Below are positions 26,772 to 36,207 of a stretch of 64,000 nucleotides of DNA, one piece after another. Both the position numbers and the translations under genes were made by a program. Under the pieces are notes generated by a model. The model worked only from the letters and a program-made list of their open reading frames with translations, made no database searches and had not been told where the DNA came from. Source of the stretch: Calothrix sp. 336/3 (GTDB taxonomy: Bacteria > Cyanobacteriota > Cyanobacteriia > Cyanobacteriales > Nostocaceae); assembly GCF_000734895.2 (NCBI RefSeq), contig NZ_CP011382.1, forward strand, positions 5,558,700 to 5,622,699. Reading direction: 5' to 3'. The stretch's first letter is position 1. The number at the start of each line of letters is the position of its first letter.

Positions 26772-29654
26772 TTATTTACCTACCGCATACTGCTGCAAAA
26801 CTTGCTGAAGGTACTTTCCGGTGTGAGAGCGAGGATTTTTTGCCACATCTTCCGGTGTTCCCACGGCGATAATTTCCCCACCTTGATCACCACCTTCGGG
26901 ACCTAAATCTATCACCCAATCAGCGCAGCGAATCACATCTAAGTTATGCTCAATTACCAAAACAGAATTCCCCTTATCAACTAATCGTTGAATCACATCT
27001 AAGAGTTTATGAACATCATAAAAGGATAATCCGGTGGTGGGTTCATCGATAAGATAGAGGGTTTTTCCTGTTGCCCGTCGGGATAGTTCTGTTGCTAATT
27101 TTACCCGTTGTGCTTCACCTCCAGAGAGGGTAGTGGCAGGTTGTCCGAGTCGCACGTAACCCAAACCAACGTCTACCAAGGTTTGTAATTTATTGAAAGC
27201 TTTGGGAATATTTTCAAAGAATCCCATCGCCTCTTCCGCAGTCATATTTAACACATCGGCAATAGATTTATCCTTGTACTTAACCTGTAATGTTTCGCGG
27301 TTGTATCTTGCACCCTTACAGACTTCACATTGCACGTAAACGTCGGGTAAGAAATTCATTTCAATCACATTCACACCCTGTCCCCCGCAAGCTTCACAGC
27401 GTCCACCTTTGACATTGAAGGAAAATTGTCCGGGTTTATATCCCCGTGCTTTGGCTTCTACCGTCTGGGAAAACACATCTCGAATCACATCAAAGACACC
27501 TGTGTAAGTTGCGGGGTTGGAACGGGGGGTTCGACCAATGGGGGATTGGTCGATTACGATAGCTTTATCAATGGCATTTAGTCCCTGTATCCCATCGATT
27601 TCTTTGGGAAAGGGGACTTTTTTTGTGAGGTGGTGCTGGAGTGCAGGGTAGAGTAATTCGTTAACTAGGGTAGATTTGCCAGAACCCGAAACCCCGGTGA
27701 CAGTGACGAGTTTTCCTAGGGGAATATCAACACTGACGTTTCTGAGGTTGTTCCGATGGGCATTTTTGATAATTAAACTAATACCATTGCCTTCCCTGCG
27801 AGTTGGGGGTGTTTGAATCACCCTACGTCCCGCAAGGTAAGCACCAGTTAGGGATGCTTCCGCATTTAGTAAAGCTTGCAAGTCCCCCTGGGCAATAATA
27901 TGACCACCATGAATCCCCGCACCGGGACCAATATCGACTACATAGTCCGCTGCACGGATGGTTTCTTCGTCATGTTCAACAACGATGAGAGTATTACCTA
28001 AATCTCGGAGCTTGGTGAGAGTAGTTAAGAGTTTCCCGTTGTCTCGTTGGTGTAAGCCGATACTGGGTTCATCTAGAACATATAGGACACCTGTTAAGCC
28101 CGAACCGATTTGAGTTGCCAGCCGGATACGCTGGGCTTCTCCTCCGGAGAGGGTCATGGCAGGGCGATCGAGGGTGAGGTAGTCTAAGCCGACATCGAGT
28201 AAAAACTGTAACCTTGCCCGAATTTCCCGCAGAACTAAATCGGCAATTTGCGTTTGTCGAGGTGTTAACTGTAACTCGTCAACCCGTCGCCGACAGTCGC
28301 GAATGGAGACACTAACTACGTCTAAGATATTGTATTGTCCTAGTTTGACTGCTAGGGCTTCTGGTTTCAAGCGTTTACCACCGCAGACGGGACAGGGTTG
28401 ATCGACTAAATATTGTTCTAGTTTCTGTTTAATTAACTCTGTTCCTCCATCGTATTGTCTTTGGAGGATGGGGAGAACTCCGCGAAAAATTTGTTTGCGA
28501 TTTTGCTTGTCTGCGGTTTCCTCTTCCCCATTGAGAATAATATTTTTTTGTTCGGGGGTGAGTTTATGCCAGGGTGTTTGTAACTCAAAACCGTACATTT
28601 GCCCTAGGGCATATAGTAATTCTAGATAGTAGGAATTTTCCTTGTCTGACCAGGGAGCGATCGCCGCGTAAATAGGTGCTTCGGTATCGGGTACAACTAA
28701 ATCTACGGCAAATCTTTTTAAGGTTCCCAAACCGTGGCAATGGGGACAAGCACCGTAGGGTGAATTGAAGGAAAATAGACGAGGAGAAAGTTCTTCCATA
28801 ACTGCCCCATGTTCAGGACAGGCAAAGTTTTCCGAGAAGATAAATTCCTGTTCTGGGGCTTCTGGTTCCGCATCAGGCAAGGTATAGGATATTACTGCTA
28901 TCCCTCCTGCCTGTTTCAAACACGTAGAGAGAGAATCGACCAAACGCTCTTGAATATTATCTTTTTTAATAAGGCGGTCAATAACCACCTCAATCGTATG
29001 GGTAATATTTTTATCTAGTTCGATGGAATCTGCGAGTTCCCGCACTTCTCCATCAATACGTACCCGTACAAAACCCTGGGATGCCAAGCTAGATATTAAC
29101 TTGCGGTGGGTTCCTTTTTTCCCTCGTACCACGGGAGCTAGGATTTGAAAGCGGGTACGCTCTGGTAATTCTTGAATGCGATCGCACATCTCATCGATGG
29201 TTTGGGGGGCAATATTGCGATCGCAGATGGGACAATGGGGTTCACCTGCTCTCCCAAACAGTAACCGAAGATAGTCGTAGATTTCTGTGACTGTCCCCAC
29301 GGTGGAGCGAGGGTTGTGGGAGGTAGATTTCTGATCAATGGAAATTGCTGGACTTAAACCCTCAATTGCTTCGACATCTGGCTTATCTAATTGTCCCAGA
29401 AATTGCCGCGCGTAGGCGCTGAGGGATTCTACGTAGCGTCGTTGTCCTTCTGCAAAAATGGTATCAAAGGCTAGGGAAGATTTACCAGAACCGGATACAC
29501 CTGTAAAAACAATCAGGCGATCGCGGGGTAATTCTAAATCTATATTCTTCAGATTATGCTGCCTAGCACCACGAATCCGAATTGTGTTTTCCTCCTTTGC
29601 AGAAAGATGTCCATTATTCAGGGATTTAGCAAGCTGAGTGTCAGACATATCCAC
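26772..29654 (-). CDS. uvrA: UvrABC excision nuclease subunit A
   Basis: The damage-recognition ATPase of nucleotide excision repair, working as a dimer with UvrB. The 960 residues carry the first Walker A GVSGSGKSS (52-60) and a second GVSGSGKST at about 655. Two LSGGEAQR signatures, ITVV/VIEHD-type Walker B regions and zinc-finger CxxC pairs (CPICD, CPVCGGKR, CEACGGQG, CEVCKGARYN) are all present. The DNA-binding insertion is intact. The frame starts MDMSDTQ; either Met is possible. Monocistronic or first in a minus-strand run; it contains several HIP1 sites. Confidence 0.98.
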   Translation of the reverse strand: MDMSDTQLAKSLNNGHLSAKEENTIRIRGARQHNLKNIDLELPRDRLIVFTGVSGSGKSSLAFDTIFAEGQRRYVESLSAYARQFLGQLDKPDVEAIEGLSPAISIDQKSTSHNPRSTVGTVTEIYDYLRLLFGRAGEPHCPICDRNIAPQTIDEMCDRIQELPERTRFQILAPVVRGKKGTHRKLISSLASQGFVRVRIDGEVRELADSIELDKNITHTIEVVIDRLIKKDNIQERLVDSLSTCLKQAGGIAVISYTLPDAEPEAPEQEFIFSENFACPEHGAVMEELSPRLFSFNSPYGACPHCHGLGTLKRFAVDLVVPDTEAPIYAAIAPWSDKENSYYLELLYALGQMYGFELQTPWHKLTPEQKNIILNGEEETADKQNRKQIFRGVLPILQRQYDGGTELIKQKLEQYLVDQPCPVCGGKRLKPEALAVKLGQYNILDVVSVSIRDCRRRVDELQLTPRQTQIADLVLREIRARLQFLLDVGLDYLTLDRPAMTLSGGEAQRIRLATQIGSGLTGVLYVLDEPSIGLHQRDNGKLLTTLTKLRDLGNTLIVVEHDEETIRAADYVVDIGPGAGIHGGHIIAQGDLQALLNAEASLTGAYLAGRRVIQTPPTRREGNGISLIIKNAHRNNLRNVSVDIPLGKLVTVTGVSGSGKSTLVNELLYPALQHHLTKKVPFPKEIDGIQGLNAIDKAIVIDQSPIGRTPRSNPATYTGVFDVIRDVFSQTVEAKARGYKPGQFSFNVKGGRCEACGGQGVNVIEMNFLPDVYVQCEVCKGARYNRETLQVKYKDKSIADVLNMTAEEAMGFFENIPKAFNKLQTLVDVGLGYVRLGQPATTLSGGEAQRVKLATELSRRATGKTLYLIDEPTTGLSFYDVHKLLDVIQRLVDKGNSVLVIEHNLDVIRCADWVIDLGPEGGDQGGEIIAVGTPEDVAKNPRSHTGKYLQQVLQQYAVGK

Positions 29655-29754
29655 AGTTCCAAGGTTAGGGCAGCGTGAAACAGTCCTTTATCATACCATC
29701 GTTATCATCCCCATAGTAGAACATTCGTATTATTTGCCGAGAATTATTTTGCAG

Positions 29755-30469
29755 TTATAAATCTTCTGGGTTAATCCCTAATTCGCGCAATTTGGCAGCT
29801 AAACGCTCTGCTTTTTCGGTGGGTGTTGATATCCAGTTGCCATCAGCATCATACCATCGCAACCACAACCGTTCCACATCCTGGTAAATACCTTGCCATA
29901 AACCAATACCCAATCCTAATTCTGGCAACCATACCCGATTCTCTTCTACAGTCATGGGTTGATAGCGAGCAGCAAGATTTTGCCAGACTCGCAACTGGTC
30001 TGTATAGCGGTCAAATACTAATATAGTAGGGTATGCGTAAAATCTTTTCGTAAACTTCCCACTTACTGGGGGGTTGATTGACTTCCCGTAAACTTTGTCC
30101 CAAGTCTTCCTTTTCCGTACCTGGAGACAATAATTCTACTACCACACTGGGAGCAACTCCTTCCTGCCACATCACATAACTTAATCGTAAATCCTTTCCT
30201 GCATACAAACGGGAGACACCTAAGACAGCAAACCAATCGGGACGTTTGTACCACAGGGAATGGTGAGTATCGTAGTACAGGTTTAAGTCTGTGGCAATAA
30301 AGGTTTCATCTTTGGGGATGTCGGGTGGTTGAAAGGTTTCCCGTAATAATTGAGGTTGGAAATCATGAAACTCATCAGGCAAACCTGGTTCCTCTGGGTC
30401 TTCACTCTTTAAATCATACATTGTGGGCAGAGTCTCTTGAGGAGGAAGGGGAGGTTCTGTTTGAAACAT
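29755..30469 (-). pseudogene. Uma2-family nuclease-fold gene with a frameshift
   Basis: Uma2 (DUF820) proteins have a PD-(D/E)XK nuclease-like fold and are very numerous in cyanobacteria; their role is unsettled. The first part (30469 leftwards) reads from MFQTEPPLPPQETLP to EKILRIPYYI and then stops. The frame resumes as LVFDRYTDQLRVW and runs through WLPELGLGIGLWQ to the stop at 29755. A missing AT in a TATATA run (or an extra base) near 30017-30027 explains the break. Repaired, the protein would be about 237 residues, normal for the family. A sequencing error cannot be ruled out. Confidence 0.8.
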
Positions 30470-30632
30470 GATTATTAACCTTTACCAATGGGAAGGGTTG
30501 GGGATAAAAATTTTTAGTGATACATAAGTATTTGTATTTTACCGAAAATTTGGATTTTCAGCCTGGTTTCAGGATACCCCCTGGGATGGGTGCTTGTGGC
30601 TGACACATGGATTCAGGAGCGATCGCCCCATT

Positions 30633-31847
30633 TTAACTACTAGATTCTGAGGAAAGACTACTACTCATCCCAATACAGATACCTGCAATGATAAAGGCGA
30701 TCGCCCCTGCCCAAATACTAAATTCTGGGGCTATTGTCTGCGGTTTGGGAAAAACTGCGGTAAAAATACTCGACGTTAGGGAGAAACCACCAAAATACAT
30801 CCCAATGCCTAAACCTATCCATCGTGGTGGCATCATGGATAAGGCGAAGGGTATTGCCCCATTGGAGATTAAACTAAAGGCAAAGATACCAATTAGCACA
30901 ATGGGCATTTGTGCTCCTAGGTATAACATCAGTGTCATTATCACCGTAATTACACCAATACCGATTAACATAGCTAAACGATTACCAATTTTTTGGGCGA
31001 TTATCCCCGCAGGAATTGCTGCAAAGGCTAAAGCTAGACTAATTAGCACCATCAAGCCATCAATACTATTATTATTCAGATGAATTTTCAGTAACTTATT
31101 TAAAGCATCCATCAAGAAACGAGACGCGAAGGCAAGACTGGTACCTGTAGTAAAAATTACGAATAATCCGGGGATTAATTGCCCCCAATCAACTACCAAG
31201 GGAATAACTTGATTAACTCTTGTTGAGGGTGGGTTGACAAAACGTAGCACTGCTGCTGCACCGAGAAGAACCAAAGAACCGATAGTAAAAGCAAACATCG
31301 CTCCCATTCCCAGAATCAAACCCGTACTGAGGGGACGCATTGCACCAATAATTCCAGCAATCAGAGTTAATAAACTACCTGCTAGGGGTAAATCTTGGCG
31401 ATTTGCATAAATTCCTAACAACGCGATCGCCGGACTCCGAAATATTGTCATCGCGATCGCCCAAGCAACTACAATTATCGGTAATACCAGACGAATACCA
31501 TCCACACCTGGAAGCAAAATTGTCACTGCGGGAATGCCAATATACAAAGCAGAAGAAAGAATTACCCCAACAGAAACAAAAGGAAAACTAGAACCTACCC
31601 AATATTTTGCCCTATCCGATAGCCCTCCCATTAAGGGTTCCAGAACTATAGCTAAGGCATTTTCTAATACCAGTATGCTCGCAGTTAAACCTGCGGGAAA
31701 ACCAAACTCAGTTAAAAGTAGAGGCAAATATAAGTTATAAATCAACCAAGAGAGGGTAATTGCACCCTGTACCCCGGCTAAACCCAAGACTTGCAACCAC
31801 AAAATTCCCTGGTGGGGAGTGGTTGGGGAATTCTGTTCCATTTTCAA
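30633..31847 (-). CDS. Major facilitator superfamily transporter
   Basis: A 404-residue inner-membrane transporter with about twelve hydrophobic segments. It opens HQGILWLQVLGLAGVQGAIT and has PLMGGLSDRAKYW after the second helix, the MFS loop 2-3 motif in sugar-transporter-like form. A second, weaker G-x-x-A-x-x-x-G-x-R loop appears near GIIAQKIGNRLAM. The substrate is unknown. It lies 94 bases downstream of cysK on the same strand and could be co-transcribed; a role in sulfur-compound or amino-acid export would be speculation. Confidence 0.88.
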   Translation of the reverse strand: MKMEQNSPTTPHQGILWLQVLGLAGVQGAITLSWLIYNLYLPLLLTEFGFPAGLTASILVLENALAIVLEPLMGGLSDRAKYWVGSSFPFVSVGVILSSALYIGIPAVTILLPGVDGIRLVLPIIVVAWAIAMTIFRSPAIALLGIYANRQDLPLAGSLLTLIAGIIGAMRPLSTGLILGMGAMFAFTIGSLVLLGAAAVLRFVNPPSTRVNQVIPLVVDWGQLIPGLFVIFTTGTSLAFASRFLMDALNKLLKIHLNNNSIDGLMVLISLALAFAAIPAGIIAQKIGNRLAMLIGIGVITVIMTLMLYLGAQMPIVLIGIFAFSLISNGAIPFALSMMPPRWIGLGIGMYFGGFSLTSSIFTAVFPKPQTIAPEFSIWAGAIAFIIAGICIGMSSSLSSESSS

Positions 31848-31941
31848 TGGAGTAATGATGAAGTATCAATTACTCATTATCAATGATTGGCGATATTTCT
31901 CCTAATTTTACCTATGAATCGGAGATGAGCATTAGGTGCTT

Positions 31942-32883
31942 TTATCCTTGACAATCTGCAAACATTGCTGTACTCAAATACCTTTCTCCAAAACTGGGCT
32001 GAATCATCACAATTAGCTTATCCGCATTCTCTGGGCGTTTGGCAACTTGTATCGCGGCATACAAAGCAGCCCCAGAAGAAATACCAGATAGTAAGCCTTC
32101 TTCCCTCGCTAAACGCCTACCGTAGTTGATTGCCTCTGCATCTGTAACGGTAATAATCTCATCAATCAAATTTGTTTGTAATACCTCTGGAATAAAACCA
32201 GCACCGATTCCCTGAATTTTGTGGGAACCCGGTTTTCCCCCCGATAGTACCGCACTGTTACTGGGTTCGATGGCGATCGCCTGCAAATTCGGCTTATATC
32301 TTTTTAATACCTCTGCAATCCCCGTAATCGTTCCCCCAGTACCAACCCCAGCAACCACTATATCTACCTTCCCATCCGTATCCTGCCAAATTTCCTCAGC
32401 AGTTGTTTCTCGATGAATTTTCGGGTTTGCTGGGTTACGAAATTGCTGCAACATATATGCGTGAGGTAGACTTGCGGCAATTTCCTCAGCTTTGCGAATA
32501 GCTCCCCCCATTCCCTCAGCACCTGGTGTTAATTCTAACTTTGCACCATAAGCTCGCAATATCGCTCTTCGTTCTAAACTCATGGTTTCTGGCATTGTCA
32601 AGATTAAATCATAACCCCGCGCTGCTGCTACCATGGCTAAACCAATACCAGTATTTCCTGATGTTGGTTCTACTAAAATGCTTTTTCCTGGTTGAATAAA
32701 CCCCCCATCCTCTGCTGTCTTTACCATACTTAGGGCAATTCTATCCTTCACAGAAGCTGCTGGATTGAGACTCTCCAACTTCACGATAATGTTACCCACA
32801 CATCCCTCAGTTTGGGGAATCTTATTTAACTTCACTAAGGGAGTTAAACCTATTAAATCAGTAATATTCTCGGCTATTTTCAT
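31942..32883 (-). CDS. cysK: Cysteine synthase (O-acetylserine sulfhydrylase)
   Basis: A PLP enzyme making cysteine from O-acetylserine and sulfide. The PLP lysine is K46 in ASVKDRI; SGNTGIGLA binds the substrate carboxylate, and GVGTGGTITG binds the PLP phosphate. Asn/Thr at PTSGNTG are as in CysK. Length 313 and the C-terminal PSFGERYLST motif are typical of CysK rather than CysM or cystathionine beta-synthase. Cyanobacteria often hold several paralogues, so the exact isoform is uncertain. It is followed by the MFS gene. Confidence 0.96.
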   Translation of the reverse strand: MKIAENITDLIGLTPLVKLNKIPQTEGCVGNIIVKLESLNPAASVKDRIALSMVKTAEDGGFIQPGKSILVEPTSGNTGIGLAMVAAARGYDLILTMPETMSLERRAILRAYGAKLELTPGAEGMGGAIRKAEEIAASLPHAYMLQQFRNPANPKIHRETTAEEIWQDTDGKVDIVVAGVGTGGTITGIAEVLKRYKPNLQAIAIEPSNSAVLSGGKPGSHKIQGIGAGFIPEVLQTNLIDEIITVTDAEAINYGRRLAREEGLLSGISSGAALYAAIQVAKRPENADKLIVMIQPSFGERYLSTAMFADCQG

Positions 32884-33904
32884 GATTTATCTTCCGAAAA
32901 AGTAATTTTTGTTAGTGAATTTATATTCAAACACATAAAACCTGTCCATTTCATCGAAATTTCAGACATGAATTTAGTCACAATTATTTTAGGCTTATGA
33001 TATCAGCATTTTTGGATTTGTCAGGAACTTAAGCTACGAATTCAATGTCACTCTAACAATTACAAGACATGGATATCTATTCGCCACTTGCAGGAGATAG
33101 CTAACTCAATTATCCAAAATTAATGTGCTGTATGATATGAAATGATTTTTTAGCAAATTTTTCTTATTTTTTATTTTAAATGGAATAAAAAATTAACTGA
33201 TTAAACCGTCAAACCGATGGAAGGCAAGAGTTTTAAGTTTCAAGCTTTCAAAGAAAAAGAGTACAACTTTGCCAGTACCTCAGCCCTTAAAAGCCAGTCC
33301 CTAGCCTCAATAATACTAGTACCTATACCCCCTAGAAAAAAAATTATTATTCCCTATCAATAGTTTCCAGTCTTGAGTACAAACATAATAAATATAATAA
33401 ATTTAATTCGTCCACATCAAACTCTTCCCATTCAAGGCAACTGCTATAAAAGCTATAGGATTTACGCAGAGATTCCCCTCTACCCCCCCCTGCAAAGGGG
33501 GGGACTTCTTAACCCTCATCATTATCAATACAAGAAGTCAAATGTAGAGATAGAAAATCCGTAAAAATCTGTAATACTTTTACCAATATGGGGAGAAATT
33601 TTGTGATAAATGAACATCTCTATTCCCCAGGAAAAAGTTGCTCACAATCAGGCTTAACTATTGGGTGTTTATACCTGACGCTTCATCGGTAATTGATAAA
33701 GTAAATTTTTTAGACAATGGAAATAGCTTGGGTTTTTCTCAGTTTAGTGATGTCATAATTCCTACTAATTTCAGAAAAAGCCTATCTTCTTTTGTCTGGA
33801 AAATATCTTTATCTAAATTATCTGCAAAACATAATCTACTCACTAGGGACTTAGCATTCACCATCAGTTTTTTTATCGGGTGCATACTGCCAATTGAGGT
33901 ATTC
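32884..33904. other. 1-kb spacer with a dispersed repeat
   Basis: No convincing gene. It holds the G/C-tract hairpin element (about 33456-33510) and otherwise AT-rich DNA. A frame open from a TTG at 33638 runs in frame into the next gene, but its first 89 codons show no ribosome site and no recognisable domain. A 63-codon frame at 33373-33564 merely reads through the repeat. Confidence 0.5.
33456..33510. repeat. Dispersed repeat with C8/G7 hairpin
   Basis: TATAGGATTTACGCAG leads into CCTCTAC and then eight C, TGCAAA and seven G (33483-33503). This TAGGAYTTACGCA plus CCCCCC-TGCAAA-GGGGGG arrangement is a familiar spacer repeat in Nostocales. On translation it gives the tell-tale PLYPPLQRGG. 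Confidence 0.65.
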
Positions 33905-34285
33905 ATGAGACATAGGCTAATTCAGTTAGTCACAGTTATAGTACTGACTTTACTAGTTATATCTCCTGCCATATCAGTGTTGAATATAGTTTTAGACTAT
34001 CATTTAGATTTAGAAAAATATCAATATTCACTCATGGATAGTAATTCATATTATCCTGCCCAATATGATGTTAAGTCAACCACCTATAATAGTTACTATC
34101 CTTCTCTAAATATTTTTGATATCAATTATGCAATTAAGCACTGGCTAAAATGGATTTCTTTACTCATTTTACCTTGTTTGGTGCTAATTATCTGTTTTTA
34201 TAATCAATATATTGTCTATCAAAACACAAATCTTCAACGTCAGATTGAAATCCTGGAAAGAGCATGGCAAAAAGACCTAGACTAG
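33905..34285 (+). CDS. Small two-helix membrane protein, unknown
   Basis: I do not recognise this gene. From the ATG at 33905, which has GAGG five bases upstream, it encodes 126 residues. There is a hydrophobic helix at about 6-25, a Tyr/Ser-rich hydrophilic segment with repeated SYYP-type words (SNSYYPAQYD, YNSYYPSLN), and a second helix at about 83-105. A short charged coiled-coil-like tail (LQRQIEILERAWQKDL) follows. The frame reaches back to a TTG at 33638, but that longer form lacks support. Both ends may be cytoplasmic, with the Tyr-rich loop outside. It lies 116 bases before the two-gene unit at 34402-35009. Confidence 0.55.
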   Translation: MRHRLIQLVTVIVLTLLVISPAISVLNIVLDYHLDLEKYQYSLMDSNSYYPAQYDVKSTTYNSYYPSLNIFDINYAIKHWLKWISLLILPCLVLIICFYNQYIVYQNTNLQRQIEILERAWQKDLD

Positions 34286-34401
34286 GTAATAATCTTTTGT
34301 GATTTTTTTGGCAGTTTTTCTTTTTAAAATCGACTAAAAATATAAAAGCATAATGATTTCGCTCATCGCATTAAATCAGACTCTTGGGAAAGGAGACATA
34401 A

Positions 34402-34695
34402 GTGCCTGTAACAGAAGAACGTCAGCATCTATATTACGAACTAATTGATTCTTTACTACAATGTCCTAATGGTAAAGAGCCAGAAGTTCTAGAGGCAAAT
34501 GTCGAATTAATCGATGGTGATTTAGTGAACACTATGATGCAAGTAGCATCAGGTTTTGCCCATCAAGGAAATGAAGATGGTGCGAGATTTTTAGTATTTA
34601 TAGCTCGTGAATTATCTATTCAGTTAGGGCTATATCCAGACCTTTCTCAAATATCAACTGAGCCAGTATCAGAAGGAATTTCCGAGAAGGAGTAG
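34402..34695 (+). CDS. Small helical protein, cyanobacterial
   Basis: A 97-residue acidic protein. The GTG start is supported by AAGGAG six bases upstream (34390-34395). The motif ERQHLYYELIDSLLQCPNGK, then EPEVLEANVELIDGDLVNTM, resembles the roughly 80-residue helical module that cyanobacteria place in front of TPR/CHAT arrays (typically with sLL.CPsGeEpeiL.AN.eLvD); here it stands alone. No enzymatic residues are evident, so a protein-protein interaction role is the best guess. It is tightly coupled to the next gene (2-base gap) and probably forms an operon with it. Confidence 0.7.
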   Translation: MPVTEERQHLYYELIDSLLQCPNGKEPEVLEANVELIDGDLVNTMMQVASGFAHQGNEDGARFLVFIARELSIQLGLYPDLSQISTEPVSEGISEKE

Positions 34696-34697
34696 TA

Positions 34698-35009
34698 ATG
34701 TTACTGACTGCAACGGATGCAGGTAAAATTGCCTTAGAATTCTTGATGCTTGAATGGAATGTGTCTGAAGAAAATCAAGAATGGTTTATTGCTCTGAGTT
34801 CTCGGTTGATTGGGCAAAGCTGGTATATTGTGGAATTAGCAGTAGAAGGATTCCCGGATAGATGGTTTGTTCAAGTCTATGATACCGGAGAATGCGATCC
34901 AGACTATACTTTTATTTCCCCAATTCGCGGCTCTGAAGGTTACTCAGACTTGGGAGAATTACCAGACTTAGTTGCCGAAATCTTAGTATCAGAAAGAAAT
35001 ACTCGATAA
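34698..35009 (+). CDS. Small acidic protein of unknown function
   Basis: 103 residues starting at ATG 34698, two bases after the previous stop codon, with GAGAAGGAG in the preceding codons as ribosome site. It is acidic and beta-rich in appearance (ENQEWFIALSSRLIGQSWYI, then ELAVEGFPDRWFVQVYDTG). I do not recognise a family; I see no nuclease, toxin or metal-binding pattern. A strong terminator 90 bases later closes the unit, so this gene and its upstream neighbour form a complete two-gene operon and may act as partners. Confidence 0.65.
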   Translation: MLLTATDAGKIALEFLMLEWNVSEENQEWFIALSSRLIGQSWYIVELAVEGFPDRWFVQVYDTGECDPDYTFISPIRGSEGYSDLGELPDLVAEILVSERNTR

Positions 35010-35099
35010 TTTGTAATTGATATTATTTCTTGCTAAATAGTAAGCAATATCAATATTTTATACTTCTTCAAGAGACTATAGCACCAACAAAACTTCCAG

Positions 35100-35129
35100 A
35101 GACTATTGATTATCAATAGTCTTTTTTTT
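35100..35129 (+). terminator. Strong Rho-independent terminator
   Basis: AGACTATTGA (35100-35109) pairs perfectly with TCAATAGTCT (35113-35122) around a TTA loop and runs into eight T residues. It ends the two-gene unit at 34402-35009. Confidence 0.88.
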
Positions 35130-35252
35130 ATGAATATAAAACTATAAAAGATATGTTAATTATTTTTGATTTTCGTATAACAACTCATCTAATTATGAAA
35201 TGATTGTGCTATATTAATAATGTGATAATCCGTACAGAAATTAGTCTTTGTC

Positions 35253-35588
35253 ATGATTACAGAGGATGTCTTGGCAAAAGAGTATTTAAGGATAGTAGGT
35301 CGATACTACCCAAAAATTGGAGAGTTGCTAGATGGCTGTTATGTAAAGGTAATTACCAGCTATTGGGGACGACCTCCAAAACGTTTGCGGTACATAGGAA
35401 TTTATTGCTCTACAGAAATGATGCCCCATGTACAAGCTCATAAACAAATACTCAGAGATGTAGCCGAAAATATGGGATTAGTTCAAGTGGTATTCCGTAA
35501 TGCCTCTCGATTACTACGCGATCCCAAGTCAACAATTAAAGATTCCGACCCTAGAATGTGGTTAGATTTGCAATGGGTTGTAACTTAA
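35253..35588 (+). CDS. Small conserved-looking protein, unknown
   Basis: A 111-residue protein starting MITEDVLAKEYLRIVGRYYP. It has an aromatic and basic core (CYVKVITSYWGRPPKRLRYI) and a C-terminal DPRMWLDLQWVV. No family is recognised. The even codon use, the ATG start and the HIP1-free but ordinary base composition make it a likely real gene. It is separated from the previous unit by a terminator and from the next small gene by 133 bases. Nothing links it to a pathway. Confidence 0.6.
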   Translation: MITEDVLAKEYLRIVGRYYPKIGELLDGCYVKVITSYWGRPPKRLRYIGIYCSTEMMPHVQAHKQILRDVAENMGLVQVVFRNASRLLRDPKSTIKDSDPRMWLDLQWVVT

Positions 35589-35721
35589 TAAATTTTCTTA
35601 ACCCTCGTTAGTTGCTGGTTATTATTATCAAACAATTCGGGGATATTTGCAGGTTTTTGGGAAAGTTTAAAAATAGCCAACAACTAATAACTATCTTAGA
35701 AGCCAAGGGCTTGTAATTAAG

Positions 35722-36090
35722 ATGAATAAACCCTTTTTGCATCCAGATGATATGCCACCGCTTGAGGTGACACCTTTGGATCAGATGTTACGTTTGGAGT
35801 TAGAACGTTCTACTGGGTTATGCTTCTATGAAGATTGCGATCGCATCACCCAAATGTTGCTATCCACCTGTCATTGGTATGTCACCACAGATGCAAACAG
35901 TCTGAAATTGATTATTGACTGTCCTGATATCATTACCTACTGGCATATCATCAATAATATTACCCATCTCAGTAGTAGACTTGAGCCATTTGCCAGTAGT
36001 GCAAAAATTCGTGTTCATCCCCCCTTGGGGAAAGGAATACCTTTTGAAATTAGTGTCGATGAAATTTCTGCCTATCGGGATTGGCTTTAA
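35722..36090 (+). CDS. Small cyanobacterial protein, unknown
   Basis: 122 residues beginning MNKPFLHPDDMPPLEVTPLD. The centre (LLSTCHWYVTTDANSLKLII, then DCPDIITYWHIINNITHLS) alternates hydrophobic strands with helices, and the end is FEISVDEISAYRDWL. It has a HIP1 site within the frame and reads like a conserved cyanobacterial orphan, but I cannot name the family. It is convergent with the pentapeptide-repeat gene. Confidence 0.62.
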   Translation: MNKPFLHPDDMPPLEVTPLDQMLRLELERSTGLCFYEDCDRITQMLLSTCHWYVTTDANSLKLIIDCPDIITYWHIINNITHLSSRLEPFASSAKIRVHPPLGKGIPFEISVDEISAYRDWL

Positions 36091-36207
36091 CTAGTTATCA
36101 GTTGCTTGACTCATCATCCAAACTGTTGGTAGGTTGAGTTGCTGATAGGAAGGGATATTCTTTTCTGCGTAAGTCTCTCATTTTATCTGAGAGCCAAATA
36201 ATTTGTT

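Noticed and set aside
33373..33564. 63-codon frame containing PLYPPLQRGG
   Set aside because: This is the usual translation of the C/G-tract repeat element, not a gene.
33638..33904. 89-codon N-terminal extension of the membrane protein from TTG
   Set aside because: TTG without ribosome site; the ATG at 33905 has GAGG at good distance and begins with the transmembrane helix.
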